From Streptomyces lavendulae subsp. lavendulae (GTDB lineage: Bacteria; Actinomycetota; Actinomycetes; Streptomycetales; Streptomycetaceae): a stretch of 64,000 nucleotides of DNA. Both the position numbers and the translations under genes were made by a program. The DNA lies in contig NZ_CP024985.1 in assembly GCF_002803845.1 (NCBI RefSeq), forward strand, positions 3,720,001 to 3,784,000. Direction: 5' to 3'. The notes beneath the pieces were generated by a model that worked only from the letters and a program-made list of their open reading frames with translations, was not told the DNA's origin and searched no databases. Position 1 is the first letter of the stretch, and each line of letters begins with the position of its first letter. This document shows, in pieces, positions 41,236-49,952 of this stretch.

Positions 41236-43242
41236 ATGATCATCCGAACCGACTTCCCGTACGCGACGACCCACGAGGACGTCCGGATCCCGATGCCCGA
41301 CGGCGTCGAGCTGTACGCCCGGATCTGGCGCCCCGTGAGCGACGATCCCGTCCCGGCCCTGCTGGAGTACCTCCCGTACCGGCTCACCGACTGGACCGCC
41401 CCGCGCGACGCCCAGCGCCACCCCTGGTACGCGGGCCACGGCTACGCCTCCGTACGGGTCGACGTGCGCGGCCACGGCAACAGCGGGGGCCGCCCCGGCG
41501 ACGAGTACGACGCCCGGGAACTGGCCGACGGGGTCGCCGTGGTGGAGTGGCTGGCCGCGCAGCCCTGGTGCACGGGCGCGGTCGGCATGTTCGGGATCTC
41601 CTGGGGCGGCTTCAACAGCCTCCAGATCGCCGCGCTCGCCCCCCGGGCGCTGAAGGCCGTCGTCACCGTCTGCTCCACCGACGACCGCTTCGACAACGAC
41701 GTGCACTACATGGGCGGCTCGGTCCTCGCCGTGGACATGCACGCCTGGGCCGCCACGATGCTGGCCTTCACCTCCCGCCCGCCGGACCCCCGGTACGCCG
41801 GGGACGGCTGGCGCCGCCAGTGGCTGGAGCGGCTGGAGGGCATGGAGCCCCTCGTCCACACCTGGCTCTCGCACCAGACCCGCGACTCCTACTGGCGCCA
41901 CGGCAGCGTCTGCGAGGACTACGGGGCCGTCCGCGCGGCCGTCCTCGCCGTCGGCGGCTGGCACGACCCCTACCGGGACACGGTCCTGCGCCTGGTCTCC
42001 GCCCTGCCCGCCTCCCGCGTCCGGGGACTGATCGGCCCCTGGTCGCACCAGTACCCGGACCGGGGACTGCCGCCGGGCCCGGCGATCGGTTTCCTCCAGG
42101 AGACCCTGCGCTGGTGGGACCACTGGCTCAAGGGCGAGGACAACGGGGTCATGGAGGAGCCGCTGCTGCGCTCCTGGATCAGCGAGTCGCACCGGCCCGC
42201 GACCGTGTACGACCGCCTGGAGGGCCGCTGGGTCGGCGACCGGGCCTGGCCCTCCCCGACGGTGGTGCCCGTCTCCTACGGGCTCCAGGGCGCCCCGGTG
42301 GTCGTGGCCTCGCCCCAGCACACCGGGCTGGACGCGGGCCGCTTCTTCCCCTTCGGCAACGCCGCCGACCTGCCGCCGGACCAGCGGGAGGAGGACGCGA
42401 AGTCGGCCTGCTTCGAGTTCCCGGTGGCGCCGGGCGAGCCGGTGGAGATCCTCGGCCGCCCGTCGGTGACCCTGCGGCTGCGGATGGACGTCCCGTACGG
42501 GCAGGTCGTGGCCCGGCTGTGCGACGTCGCCCCCGACGGCTCCTCGACCCTGGTCACCCGGGGCGCGCTGAACCTGTCGGCGCGCCGGGGCCGGGACCGG
42601 GCGGCGCCGTGGACCCCGGGCACGCAGGAGGACGTCACCTTCGAGCTGAACGGCATCGGCCACGCCTTCCCGCCCGGCCACCGCATCCGCCTCGCCCTGT
42701 CCTCCGCGTACTGGCCGTGGATCTGGCCCCGGGCCGGCTCCGAGGCCGGCTGGACCCTCGACCCGACGGGCTCCACCCTCGAACTCCCGGTCCGCACGGC
42801 CTCCCCCGCCACGGACGGGGGCATCGTCTTCGAGGCCCCGGAACAGGCGGAGCCGCTGGGCGTGTCCTACCCCGAGACCCTGGACGGACCGCACCCGGAG
42901 CGGGTGGTCGTACGGGACGTGGCGCGCGGCACCTGGCGCCTGGAGGTGGACCCCCGCTACGGCGGCACCCGGGTCTACCCGGACGGCCTGGAGTACGAGG
43001 AGGAGGCGGCGGAGGTCTACGAGATCCAGGACGCCGATCCGCTGTCCGCGGCCTGCCGCTCGGACTGGCGCATCCGGCTCCACCGGCCGGAGGAGGGCTG
43101 GGACGCCCGGGTGGAGACCCGCTCGGAGATCACCTGCGACGAGGGCGGCTTCCTGACGTCCAACGAGGTGGTGTGCCGGGAGGGCGAGGAGGTCGTCTTC
43201 CACCGCACGTGGGAACGCCGCCTGCCGAGGACGGCGGGCTAG
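41236..43242 (+). CDS. CocE/NonD-family serine hydrolase (X-Pro dipeptidyl peptidase fold)
   Basis: 668 residues from ATG 41236. The alpha/beta-hydrolase domain begins at once (VRIPMPDGVELYARIWRP), with VRVDVRGHGNSGG, nucleophile Ser122 in MFGISWGGFNSL, a catalytic Asp candidate in VGGWHDPYRDT and a His candidate in IGPWSHQYPD. The C-terminal jelly-roll domain (from about 400: GRPSVTLRLRMDVPYGQVVARLCDVAPDGSSTLVTRG) is the X-Pro dipeptidyl peptidase C-terminal type. An extra 90-residue C-terminal part follows. No signal peptide, so it is cytoplasmic. Substrates in the family include acylated alkaloids, peptides and beta-lactam esters; none can be chosen. Confidence 0.92.
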   Translation: MIIRTDFPYATTHEDVRIPMPDGVELYARIWRPVSDDPVPALLEYLPYRLTDWTAPRDAQRHPWYAGHGYASVRVDVRGHGNSGGRPGDEYDARELADGVAVVEWLAAQPWCTGAVGMFGISWGGFNSLQIAALAPRALKAVVTVCSTDDRFDNDVHYMGGSVLAVDMHAWAATMLAFTSRPPDPRYAGDGWRRQWLERLEGMEPLVHTWLSHQTRDSYWRHGSVCEDYGAVRAAVLAVGGWHDPYRDTVLRLVSALPASRVRGLIGPWSHQYPDRGLPPGPAIGFLQETLRWWDHWLKGEDNGVMEEPLLRSWISESHRPATVYDRLEGRWVGDRAWPSPTVVPVSYGLQGAPVVVASPQHTGLDAGRFFPFGNAADLPPDQREEDAKSACFEFPVAPGEPVEILGRPSVTLRLRMDVPYGQVVARLCDVAPDGSSTLVTRGALNLSARRGRDRAAPWTPGTQEDVTFELNGIGHAFPPGHRIRLALSSAYWPWIWPRAGSEAGWTLDPTGSTLELPVRTASPATDGGIVFEAPEQAEPLGVSYPETLDGPHPERVVVRDVARGTWRLEVDPRYGGTRVYPDGLEYEEEAAEVYEIQDADPLSAACRSDWRIRLHRPEEGWDARVETRSEITCDEGGFLTSNEVVCREGEEVVFHRTWERRLPRTAG

Positions 43243-43343
43243 GGTCCGGACGCGGCTTCCGCGACGACTCCCTGCCGCGACCGCCAGGTACCGTCGTGGA
43301 TCGGTGATCGGCGCTGTCAGAGGGTGCTGGCAGCATCGTCGTC

Positions 43344-44408
43344 ATGGATGCCGTCCGTACCACCCCGCCGCGGCCGCTCGACGTCACCGCGGTCTTCCCC
43401 CGACTGGCCCCGCTGGCACGCACGGCGACCCGGTTGCATCCCCGCCCCGGAGCTCCTTCGGTGCACGACAGTTCGGTCGGCGGGCCACTGCTGTGGCCCG
43501 CCGACGAGCCCTGGCCGCACTGCGACGCCCCGCACGAGGGCGGGGACCACGCCTTGGCCGAGCTGCGCCTGCAGCAGCGCATCCGGGCGAGCGAGGCGAT
43601 GCACCCGGACGGCGATGCGCCCGTCCCGGGGTACACACCTGCGGAGCAGGCGGTCCTGGACCGGCTCGACTCCGACGAAACCTGGCACGACAGCTCGTGG
43701 CTTGAGGGCCCGGTCGCCCTGCTGCCCCTGGCCCAGCTCTACGTGCGTGACGTCCCCGGGCTGCGCCCGCCCGCGGGGGCCGGGGCGGATCTGCTCCAGG
43801 TGCTGTGGTGCCCCTTCGACCACCCTCCGGAGCAGTACATGCCCAGGACCGTGGTGGTCTGGCGGTCCGCGGCCGCCGTCAACGAGGTCTTCACCTCACC
43901 CCCGGAACCGCCCCTGGTGGTCGAGGAGTACCTGCCGGAGCCGTGCGTGCTCGCGCCGGAGCAGGTCACCGAGTACCCCGGTGCCGGGGAGTTGAGCGGG
44001 GAACTGCTGGAGCAGATCGGGGACTGGAGCCTGTGGCAGGCGGCCGGCGCCGGTGTGGACAGCTCCTACGCCCCCTACCCGGACTCGTTCTACGGGAGCC
44101 ACCTGTCCGTCGCCCCCGGGTGGAAGGTCGGTGGCTGGCCCATGTGGGGCTACACCGACCCCGCTCCCCGGTCCTGCCCCGCGTGCGGCACCGCGATGGA
44201 CCCGCTGCTGACCATCGCCACCTTCGAATGGGACAGCAGCAACGGCAGCTGGATCCCGTACGAAGACCAGGCCGCCGCGTCCTCGACCGACCCCCGCTAC
44301 CGCGACCTGACGCAACCGACCCGGATCCAGATCGGCAGCGGCTACAAACAGCAGCTCTACTTCTGCCCGGCGGCTCCGGAGCATCCCCACATCGAGTTGA
44401 TGCAGTAG
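43344..44408 (+). CDS. DUF1963 (YwqG-like) protein
   Basis: 354 residues from ATG 43344. DUF1963 marks are SSVGGPLLWPADEPWPHCD near the N-terminus, ALLPLAQLYVRDVPGL, LLQVLWCPFDH, then VGGWPMWGYTDPAPRSCPACGTAMDPLLTIATFEWDS, and a C-terminal IQIGSGYKQQLYFCPAAPEHPH. The CPAC motif, with the later Cys, could bind a metal. No membrane segment. Function of the family is not known; it is often linked to polymorphic-toxin or immunity settings, but no toxin is seen here. Probably its own transcript; the terminator at 44430 follows. Confidence 0.82.
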   Translation: MDAVRTTPPRPLDVTAVFPRLAPLARTATRLHPRPGAPSVHDSSVGGPLLWPADEPWPHCDAPHEGGDHALAELRLQQRIRASEAMHPDGDAPVPGYTPAEQAVLDRLDSDETWHDSSWLEGPVALLPLAQLYVRDVPGLRPPAGAGADLLQVLWCPFDHPPEQYMPRTVVVWRSAAAVNEVFTSPPEPPLVVEEYLPEPCVLAPEQVTEYPGAGELSGELLEQIGDWSLWQAAGAGVDSSYAPYPDSFYGSHLSVAPGWKVGGWPMWGYTDPAPRSCPACGTAMDPLLTIATFEWDSSNGSWIPYEDQAAASSTDPRYRDLTQPTRIQIGSGYKQQLYFCPAAPEHPHIELMQ

Positions 44409-44429
44409 CCGGCCTGAGGGCGGCCGAAC

Positions 44430-44456
44430 GGGCCCCGGGCTGCCCGCCCGGGGCCC
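44430..44456. terminator. Bidirectional terminator
   Basis: GGGCCCCGGGC-TGCCC-GCCCGGGGCCC, perfect 11-bp arms, between convergent genes ending at 44408 and 44467. Confidence 0.85.
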
Positions 44457-44466
44457 GCCGGGCCGC

Positions 44467-44661
44467 TCAGACGGCCTTGAGACCGTCGACGAAGGCGGCG
44501 AACGCGTCGGCGGTGAAGCCGAGTTCGGGGCCGTCGGTGTGCTTGGAGTCCCGGACGGGGACCACACCGCGCGACGGGACGAGGTTGGTGGCGACCTCGA
44601 CGCAGGCGCCGCCGTTGTCGCTGTAGGAGGACTTGAACCAGCGGGGGGATTCGGTCGTCAC
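44467..44661 (-). CDS. DUF397 small protein, partner of the upstream HTH regulator
   Basis: 64 residues from GTG 44661, overlapping the HTH stop by four bases. Typical DUF397: WFKSSYSDNGGACVEVA, then VPVRDSKHTDGPELGFTADAFAAFVDGL. These small acidic proteins occur beside Scr1/WhiJ-type helix-turn-helix regulators in streptomycetes and are thought to modulate or antagonise them, often in development or antibiotic control. Confidence 0.9.
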   Translation of the reverse strand: MTTESPRWFKSSYSDNGGACVEVATNLVPSRGVVPVRDSKHTDGPELGFTADAFAAFVDGLKAV

Positions 44662-45494
44662 GACGTGCCCTTTCTTAGCTGCTCGATCAAGGCCACAGAA
44701 GTCGCCTGCGTGTGCGCTTCGGCCTGGAGCTGATGGTAGGCCGTCAGCAGGGGGACCACCGAGTTGTTGTCCCGCTCCAAATGGCCCCGTTGGGCGGATT
44801 CCGCATAGGACATGATCGAGCGATCCGGCAGCGTCAGGATGTACAGCGGCAGGTTGAACGGCCGTCGCTCGCCCATCTCGAACGGGGCGATCTGGAGCAC
44901 GGTGTTCGGCAGTTCGGCGAATTCGAGCAGCCGCGTGTACTGCTCCCGCATGAGGGCGGGTCCGCCGAGCGGGCGGCGGATGCAGCTCTCGTCGAGCACC
45001 GCGAGGATCATCGGCCGGGGCGTGCGCAGCAGCACGTCCTGCCGCTCCGCGACGACGGCGATGCGTTCGGCCGCGTGATCGGCGGTGATGGCCCCCCGCT
45101 TGACGGCGCTCTCGGCCAGCACCGTCGCGTACTCCGGCGTCTGGAGCAGTCCCGGTATGACGCCGACCTCGTACAGCCGGATCTCCACCGCCCGGCTCTC
45201 GTAGCCGAGGAACTCCGGGAAGCCCTCCAGCAGGACGCCGTGACGGATCTCCCGCCACTGGCGTTCGAACGTGTTCTCGGTCCCCGCGGTGCCGAAGACC
45301 GCGTCCGCACTGCGCGCGAAACGCAGAGTAGAAATCTTGCGCCCGGTTTCCACCGCCGAGACGTGCGTGCTGGAGTAGCCCAGCCGCTTCCCGAGCTCCT
45401 CCTGCTTCCAGCCGCGCTCTTCCCGCGAGCTGCGCAGACGTGCCCCGAAGGCGGCTTCGGGGCCCGCTTCGGGGTTCAACTCCTTGCGATTCAC
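44658..45494 (-). CDS. Scr1/WhiJ-type helix-turn-helix regulator (DUF5753)
   Basis: 278 residues from GTG 45494. N-terminal XRE helix-turn-helix (FGARLRSSREERGWKQEELGKRLGYSSTHVSAVETGRK, about residues 16-52), then a DUF5753 domain: ALLEGFPEFLGYESRAVEIRLYE-like start, VGVIPGLLQTPEYATVLAES, LLRTPRPMILAVLDESCIRRPLGG and LPNTVLQIAPFEMGERRPFNLPLYILTLPDRSIMSYAES. It shares a four-base overlap with the DUF397 gene and is divergent from a three-gene unit starting at 45601; the 106-base gap between should hold its operator. Streptomyces carry many paralogues; the target is unknown. Confidence 0.92.
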   Translation of the reverse strand: MNRKELNPEAGPEAAFGARLRSSREERGWKQEELGKRLGYSSTHVSAVETGRKISTLRFARSADAVFGTAGTENTFERQWREIRHGVLLEGFPEFLGYESRAVEIRLYEVGVIPGLLQTPEYATVLAESAVKRGAITADHAAERIAVVAERQDVLLRTPRPMILAVLDESCIRRPLGGPALMREQYTRLLEFAELPNTVLQIAPFEMGERRPFNLPLYILTLPDRSIMSYAESAQRGHLERDNNSVVPLLTAYHQLQAEAHTQATSVALIEQLRKGTS

Positions 45495-45600
45495 AGGCTC
45501 GTGACCAATCTTCCGTTCCGCACTGGCAAGTTGAAGTGTCCCCACCGCCCGGCCACTCTGAACCCGCTTGGTAGTGGCATCGCTACGGAGAGGAACCGCC

Positions 45601-45840
45601 GTGTGTGGAACGCCCCTTCCCCCGCCCCCCGTTCCCGGAACCCTCGTCGTGGACACCGGCCGCGACGACCGGCTCGGGGAGTTCCGGGGCCTCGCCGGAC
45701 CGTACTGGGCGCTGCGGCCCGTGCGCGGGGGCCCCGAGTGGGAGGCGGAGCCCCGTGAGGTGCGGCTCGCCGACCCCATGGAGCGGCTCCGGGCCGAGAT
45801 CGCGCGGCGCAACGCCCTCAGCTCCGAGGGCCGGCCGTGA
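45601..45840 (+). CDS. Small conserved protein next to the Scr1/DUF397 pair
   Basis: 79 residues from GTG 45601, beginning MCGTPLPPPPVPGTLVVDTGRDDRLGEF, with WALRPVRGGPEWEAEP and ADPMERLRAEIARRNA. No signal peptide and no known domain. Streptomyces loci with an Scr1-type regulator often have such a small protein on the divergent strand. It overlaps the next gene by four bases (GTGA). The unit is likely controlled by the divergent regulator (inference). Confidence 0.75.
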   Translation: MCGTPLPPPPVPGTLVVDTGRDDRLGEFRGLAGPYWALRPVRGGPEWEAEPREVRLADPMERLRAEIARRNALSSEGRP

Positions 45841-45932
45841 CGCCCCGGCTGGAGGCCATGGCCGTGACCCTCGGGGCCGTCGCCTGGGTGTGCTGCGTGG
45901 CCTGCATCGTCGCCCGGGGGTGGTCCGCGTGA
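45837..45932 (+). CDS. 31-residue single-helix membrane peptide
   Basis: GTG 45837 to TGA 45932, 31 residues: MTPRLEAMAVTLGAVAWVCC then VACIVARGWSA. One hydrophobic helix with three Cys and a positively charged end, so probably a small membrane protein. It overlaps both neighbours by four bases (GTGA on each side), which is good evidence that it is translated. No homologue is recognised. Confidence 0.65.
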   Translation: MTPRLEAMAVTLGAVAWVCCVACIVARGWSA

Positions 45933-46312
45933 GCAACGCCTGCGGCGCGCCCGGGCTGCTGTCGGCCGCCCACCTCGACGCCCTCGCGGAACTCCTCGCC
46001 GGGAACGCCCGCGCCCTGCGGGCCGCGCTGGAAGAGGGCCCCGAGCTGCGCTGCGCGCTCGAACGGCACTCCGGGCCCCACATGGACCTGGTCCACGACT
46101 CCGGCTCCGGTGCGGCCCTGTGGGCCCAGTGGCCCGGCCCGGGCAGCGACGGGTGGCTGGAAACAGTCGTCACCCTGCCCGACTGCCCGGCCACCACCCC
46201 CGGCCGCGGCACGGGCTGCTGGGCGTACCTGGCCCACCCCGGCGCGCACACCTGGGAGCTCACCCCGCCCTGGGCCGTCGGCCGGAGTCCGGTCCGGCGC
46301 GTTCAGGAATAG
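45929..46312 (+). CDS. Conserved protein of unknown function, third gene of the small unit
   Basis: 127 residues from GTG 45929, overlapping the membrane-peptide gene by four bases. N-terminus helical (LLSAAHLDALAELLAGNARALRAALEEGPELRCALERHSG), then a Trp- and Gly-rich part (WAQWPGPGSDGWLETVVTLPDC, GCWAYLAHPGAHTWELTPPW). No domain is recognised and no signal peptide. The gene overlaps the end of the convergent HAD phosphatase by ten bases. Confidence 0.75.
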   Translation: MSNACGAPGLLSAAHLDALAELLAGNARALRAALEEGPELRCALERHSGPHMDLVHDSGSGAALWAQWPGPGSDGWLETVVTLPDCPATTPGRGTGCWAYLAHPGAHTWELTPPWAVGRSPVRRVQE

Positions 46313-47109
46313 AGGCGTTCCAGGACCACCGCGATGCCGTGCGCCTCGTTCGAGAGGGTCACCTCGTCGGCGACGGCCAGCAGCTCGCGGTGGGCGTTGG
46401 CCATCGCCACCCCGTGCGCCGCCCACGCGAACATCGGGACGTCGTTCGGCATGTCGCCGAAGGCGATCGTCGACGAGGCCTGCAGGTCCAGGACCTCCGC
46501 CGCCCGTGCCAGCCCGTCCGCCTTGTCGACGCCGGGCGGCTGGAGCTCCACCGTGTGCTCCCCCGCCATCGTGACGTTCACCAGGTCCCCGGCCACCGCG
46601 CGGGCCAGCCGCGTCAGCTCGTCGTCGTCCAGGCGCGGGTGCTGGAGCAGCACCTTGTTGATCGGCGCCGACCAGAGGTCCTCGCGCCGGGGGACGCGGA
46701 CCATCGGCAGGTGCGGGTGCCACATCCGGTAGCCCGGCCCCATCAGGGTCTCCCCGTCGAGCCCCTCCTGGTTGACGGCCGTGTACACCTCGCCGACCTC
46801 GGCCTCGATCTTCCCGAGGGCCACCTCCGCGAGACCGCGGTCCATCGAGACGGAGTGCAGCAGGCGCCCGCGCGCCGTGTCGTACACCTGCGCGCCCTGC
46901 CCGCACACCGCGAGCCCCGTATACCCAAGATCCTCCAGGATCTTCCGGACCTGGGGGACGGGGCGTCCGGTGACCACGATGTGCTGGGCTCCCGCCGCGC
47001 GCGCCGTGGCGAGGGCCGCGTGGGAGCGGGCGGAGACGGTGTCCGCGGCGCACAGCAGAGTCCCGTCCAGGTCAGTGGCGATCAAGGCATAGGGAAGGGC
47101 GGAAGTCAC
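46303..47109 (-). CDS. Cof-type HAD-superfamily phosphatase
   Basis: 268 residues from GTG 47109; a TTG at 47139 would add ten residues. HAD motifs: I LIATDLDGTLL, II VVTGRPVPQ, III Lys in GVDKADGL, IV FGDMPNDVPMF. The Cof/IIB cap domain lies between. Such enzymes dephosphorylate sugar phosphates or cofactor precursors such as flavin mononucleotide or HMP-PP in the cytoplasm. The substrate is not identifiable. Single gene, divergent from fumarylacetoacetase. Confidence 0.92.
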   Translation of the reverse strand: MTSALPYALIATDLDGTLLCAADTVSARSHAALATARAAGAQHIVVTGRPVPQVRKILEDLGYTGLAVCGQGAQVYDTARGRLLHSVSMDRGLAEVALGKIEAEVGEVYTAVNQEGLDGETLMGPGYRMWHPHLPMVRVPRREDLWSAPINKVLLQHPRLDDDELTRLARAVAGDLVNVTMAGEHTVELQPPGVDKADGLARAAEVLDLQASSTIAFGDMPNDVPMFAWAAHGVAMANAHRELLAVADEVTLSNEAHGIAVVLERLYS

Positions 47110-47250
47110 GGCGCCAAGGATACGGACCCCATTGGACAAGTCCTACAAATAGCGCCCGAATCCGGCCTCCCACAGACCCCACCAGCCACGTAACGTGTCA
47201 GCCAGCCCCCGGGACACCCCCGGACCGCATGGAAAGCGAGGCAGTACCCC

Positions 47251-48480
47251 ATGCCCCAGCAGAGCCCCCTCGACGTTCCCGAGGGCGACCCGTTCGGGCC
47301 GCACAACCTCCCCTACGGCGTGTTCAGCACCCCCGAGGAGCCGCAGCGCCGCCGCGTCGGCGTGCGGATCGGCGGGTACGTGCTCGATGCGGGGGCCGTG
47401 GCGGTCGCGCTCGGGTCCCCGTACGCCGGGCTGCTCGCCCAGGGCTCGCTGAACCCCCTGCTGGCCGCCGGCCGCACCGCCTGGCGGGACGTGCGCCGCG
47501 CGCTGACCGCGTGGGTGACCGACCCCGGCCACCGCGGGACCGTCGAGCCGCACCTGCTGCCGCTCGACGCCGTCACCCTGCACCTGCCGTACGAGGTCGC
47601 GGACTACGTCGACTTCTACGCGAGCGAGCACCACGCCACCAACGTCGGCAGGATCTTCCGCCCGGACGGGGACGCGCTGACCCCCAACTGGAAGCACCTG
47701 CCCATCGGTTACCACGGCCGGTCGGGAACGATCGTGGTGTCGGGCACGGACGTCGTGCGCCCCTCCGGGCAGCGCAAGGCCCCCACCGACCCGGCGCCCG
47801 TCTTCGGGCCCTCGGTCAAGCTCGACATCGAGGCCGAGGTCGGCTTCGTCGTCGGCGCCCCCTCCGAGCTGGGCCGCCCCGTGGCGCTCGGCGACTTCGA
47901 GGACCACGTCTTCGGCCTCTTCCTGCTCAACGACTGGTCCGCGCGCGACGTCCAGGCCTGGGAGTACGTGCCGCTCGGCCCGTTCCTCGGCAAGTCCTTC
48001 GCCACCTCCGTCTCCGCCTGGGTGACCCCCCTGGAGGCCCTGGACGCGGCCCGCGTGGCCCCGCCCGCCCGGGACTTCCCGCTCCTGCCCTACCTGGACG
48101 ACTCCACGGCCGACCGCCCCGGCGGCTTCGACCTGCACATCACCGTCTCCATCAACGGGCAGGAGGTGGCGCGTCCGCCGTTCGCCTCGATGTACTGGAC
48201 CGCCGCCCAGCAGCTGGCCCACATGACCGTCAACGGCGCCTCGCTGCGCACCGGCGACGTGTACGGCTCCGGCACCGTCAGCGGGCCCGAGGTCGACCAG
48301 CGCGGCTCCCTCCTGGAGCTCACCTGGAACGGCCGCGACGCCATCGAGCTGGCCGACGGCAAGCGCACCTTCCTGGAGGACGGCGACACCGTCACCCTCA
48401 CCGCCTGGGCCCCCGGCGCCGACGGCACCCGCGTCGGCCTCGGCGAGGTCACCGGCCGGATCGTGGGCTCCGCTAGCTAG
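47251..48480 (+). CDS. fahA: Fumarylacetoacetase
   Basis: 409 residues from ATG 47251. The eukaryotic-type FAH fold: an N-terminal SH3-like domain (FGPHNLPYGVFSTPEEPQRRRVGVRIG) and the catalytic domain with VADYVDFYASEHHATNVGRIFRP (metal Asp), NWKHLPIGYHGRSGTIVVSG (catalytic His), KLDIEAEVGFVVG (metal Glu pair) and LFLLNDWSARDVQAWEYVPLGPFLGKSF (metal Asp and Lys). It hydrolyses 4-fumarylacetoacetate to fumarate and acetoacetate, the last step of tyrosine and phenylalanine breakdown. The other pathway genes are not in the window. Confidence 0.95.
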   Translation: MPQQSPLDVPEGDPFGPHNLPYGVFSTPEEPQRRRVGVRIGGYVLDAGAVAVALGSPYAGLLAQGSLNPLLAAGRTAWRDVRRALTAWVTDPGHRGTVEPHLLPLDAVTLHLPYEVADYVDFYASEHHATNVGRIFRPDGDALTPNWKHLPIGYHGRSGTIVVSGTDVVRPSGQRKAPTDPAPVFGPSVKLDIEAEVGFVVGAPSELGRPVALGDFEDHVFGLFLLNDWSARDVQAWEYVPLGPFLGKSFATSVSAWVTPLEALDAARVAPPARDFPLLPYLDDSTADRPGGFDLHITVSINGQEVARPPFASMYWTAAQQLAHMTVNGASLRTGDVYGSGTVSGPEVDQRGSLLELTWNGRDAIELADGKRTFLEDGDTVTLTAWAPGADGTRVGLGEVTGRIVGSAS

Positions 48481-48617
48481 ACCCCTCCGGCGGGGTGGCG
48501 GGCCTTCCCGCCGCCCCGCCGGAACCCACGTCCCCGCCTACGCCACCCGGGCGGCCCGACCACCCGTACGCTCCCCCACCCGTGGCGGGCAGGGGCGGCC
48601 GAGGCGACGCTGCTGGC

Positions 48618-49238
48618 ATGTCCCCTCGCCACGCGAAGCGCTTCCCCCTGGTCCCCCTGGCCCTCGCGGCCGCCGCGACGCTGGCGGCCGCACCGTCGGC
48701 CGCCGCCGCCGCGCCGACCCCGCCCGCCCCGCCCGCCGGGCCGTCGTCCCGGCTCGCGCCCTCCGCCCAGCTGGCCCTGACCTACCGGGCCACCGCGAAG
48801 TACCACCGGCACAGCGTCGGCGTCGCCGCCGGGTACGTCCCCGACAAGTACTGCGTCACGAACCCGTCCGGCGGCACCGGGTCCCTCGGCTACCCGCACT
48901 TCAACCACGCCTACGACGGCTCGCTCGACCCGCAGAAGCCCACCGCCCTGCTCTACGAGGGCGACGGCAAGGGCCGCTGGCGCCTGGCCGGCCTCGAATG
49001 GATGGTCGTGGACAAGGACGGCCTGGTGGAGACCGACGACGACCGCCCGTCCCTGTTCGGGGAGCCCTTCCGCGGCCCGCTGCCGCCCCGCTTCCCGGGC
49101 CAGAAGGTGCACTACTCGCTGCACCTGTGGCTGTGGAAGGACAACCCCGCCGGACGGTTCGAGCCCTTCAACACCGCGATCACCTGCCGCCCCGGCACCA
49201 CCAGACCCCGCCCGGTCGCCCCCGCCACCACCCCGTAG
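48618..49238 (+). CDS. Secreted protein of unknown function, paralogue A
   Basis: 206 residues from ATG 48618, with a signal peptide (KRFPLVPLALAAAATLAAAPSAAAAAP). The mature part has KYHRHSVGVAAGYVPDKYCV, GGTGSLGYPHFNHAYDGSLDPQKPTALLYEGD, LAGLEWMVVDKDGLVETDDDRPSLFGEPFRGPLPP and KVHYSLHLWLWKDNPAGRFEPFNTAITC. Two Cys (near each end) could pair. The same order of motifs recurs in the protein at 49335, about 100 bases downstream, so the pair is a tandem duplication. No known domain is recognised; conserved His, Asp and Trp residues make a metal- or ligand-binding role possible. Confidence 0.82.
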   Translation: MSPRHAKRFPLVPLALAAAATLAAAPSAAAAAPTPPAPPAGPSSRLAPSAQLALTYRATAKYHRHSVGVAAGYVPDKYCVTNPSGGTGSLGYPHFNHAYDGSLDPQKPTALLYEGDGKGRWRLAGLEWMVVDKDGLVETDDDRPSLFGEPFRGPLPPRFPGQKVHYSLHLWLWKDNPAGRFEPFNTAITCRPGTTRPRPVAPATTP

Positions 49239-49248
49239 GGACGGGGGC

Positions 49249-49266
49249 GGCCCCCGTTCGGGGGCC
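49249..49266. terminator. Hairpin between the two secreted paralogues
   Basis: GGCCCCCG-TT-CGGGGGCC, perfect 8-bp arms, ten bases after the first stop. Confidence 0.65.
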
Positions 49267-49334
49267 CGCCGCGTGCAGGGCGTCCCGAGCACCGTGATGG
49301 TGGACGAAACGGCCCCACGCCTCCAGGAGTTCCG

Positions 49335-49952
49335 ATGTCCGTACGCAGCCTGAAGCCCGTTCTCGCCTGCGCGGCCGCCGTGTCGCTCGGCCTCGCCGCC
49401 GTGCCGGCGGCCCACGCGGTGGACGGTCCCGCGCCCGACCCGCGCAACCGGCAGGCCATGCGGGACATGGCGACGGCGATGGCGGTGACGGCCAAGTACG
49501 TGGACGAGCGGGAGGCCATCAAGGACGGCTACGTCCCGCACGGCGAGGCGTGCATGAGCAACCCGTTCGGGGTCGGCTCCATGGGCTACCACTACGTCAA
49601 GGAGGCCTACTGGGGTTCGAAGGACCCCGCCAAGCCGACGGCCCTCCTCTACAGCTACACGAAGGACCGCAACGGCCGGCGCAAGCTCCAGACCGTGGAG
49701 TGGATGTCCACCGACCGCGACCAGGACCTGAAGACCACCGACGACCGGCCGAGCATGTTCGGGCTGCCCTTCGACGGGCCGATGCCGGGCCACTGGGCGG
49801 GCATGCCCAAGCACTACGACCTCCACATGTGGGCGTACGAGAAGAACCCGGCGGGCCGCTTCCACAACTGGAACCCGGCCCTGCCCTGCCCGAACAAGCC
49901 CCCGGTGGTACCGGGCGCCACCAGCCCGTCGACGCACGCGCACGGCCATTAG
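49335..49952 (+). CDS. Secreted protein of unknown function, paralogue B
   Basis: 205 residues from ATG 49335 with a signal peptide (LKPVLACAAAVSLGLAAVPAAHA). Mature part: TAKYVDEREAIKDGYVPHGEACM, FGVGSMGYHYVKEAYWGSKDPAKPTALLYSY, LQTVEWMSTDRDQDLKTTDDRPSMFGLPFDGPMPGHWAGMPKHYDLHMWAYEKNPAGRFHNWNPALPC and a His-rich end (THAHGH). It shares DP.KPTALLY, TDDRPS.FG.PF.GP and H...LH.W....NPAGRF with paralogue A. The positions of Cys, His and Trp are conserved. Function unknown; the tail may bind metal. Confidence 0.82.
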   Translation: MSVRSLKPVLACAAAVSLGLAAVPAAHAVDGPAPDPRNRQAMRDMATAMAVTAKYVDEREAIKDGYVPHGEACMSNPFGVGSMGYHYVKEAYWGSKDPAKPTALLYSYTKDRNGRRKLQTVEWMSTDRDQDLKTTDDRPSMFGLPFDGPMPGHWAGMPKHYDLHMWAYEKNPAGRFHNWNPALPCPNKPPVVPGATSPSTHAHGH

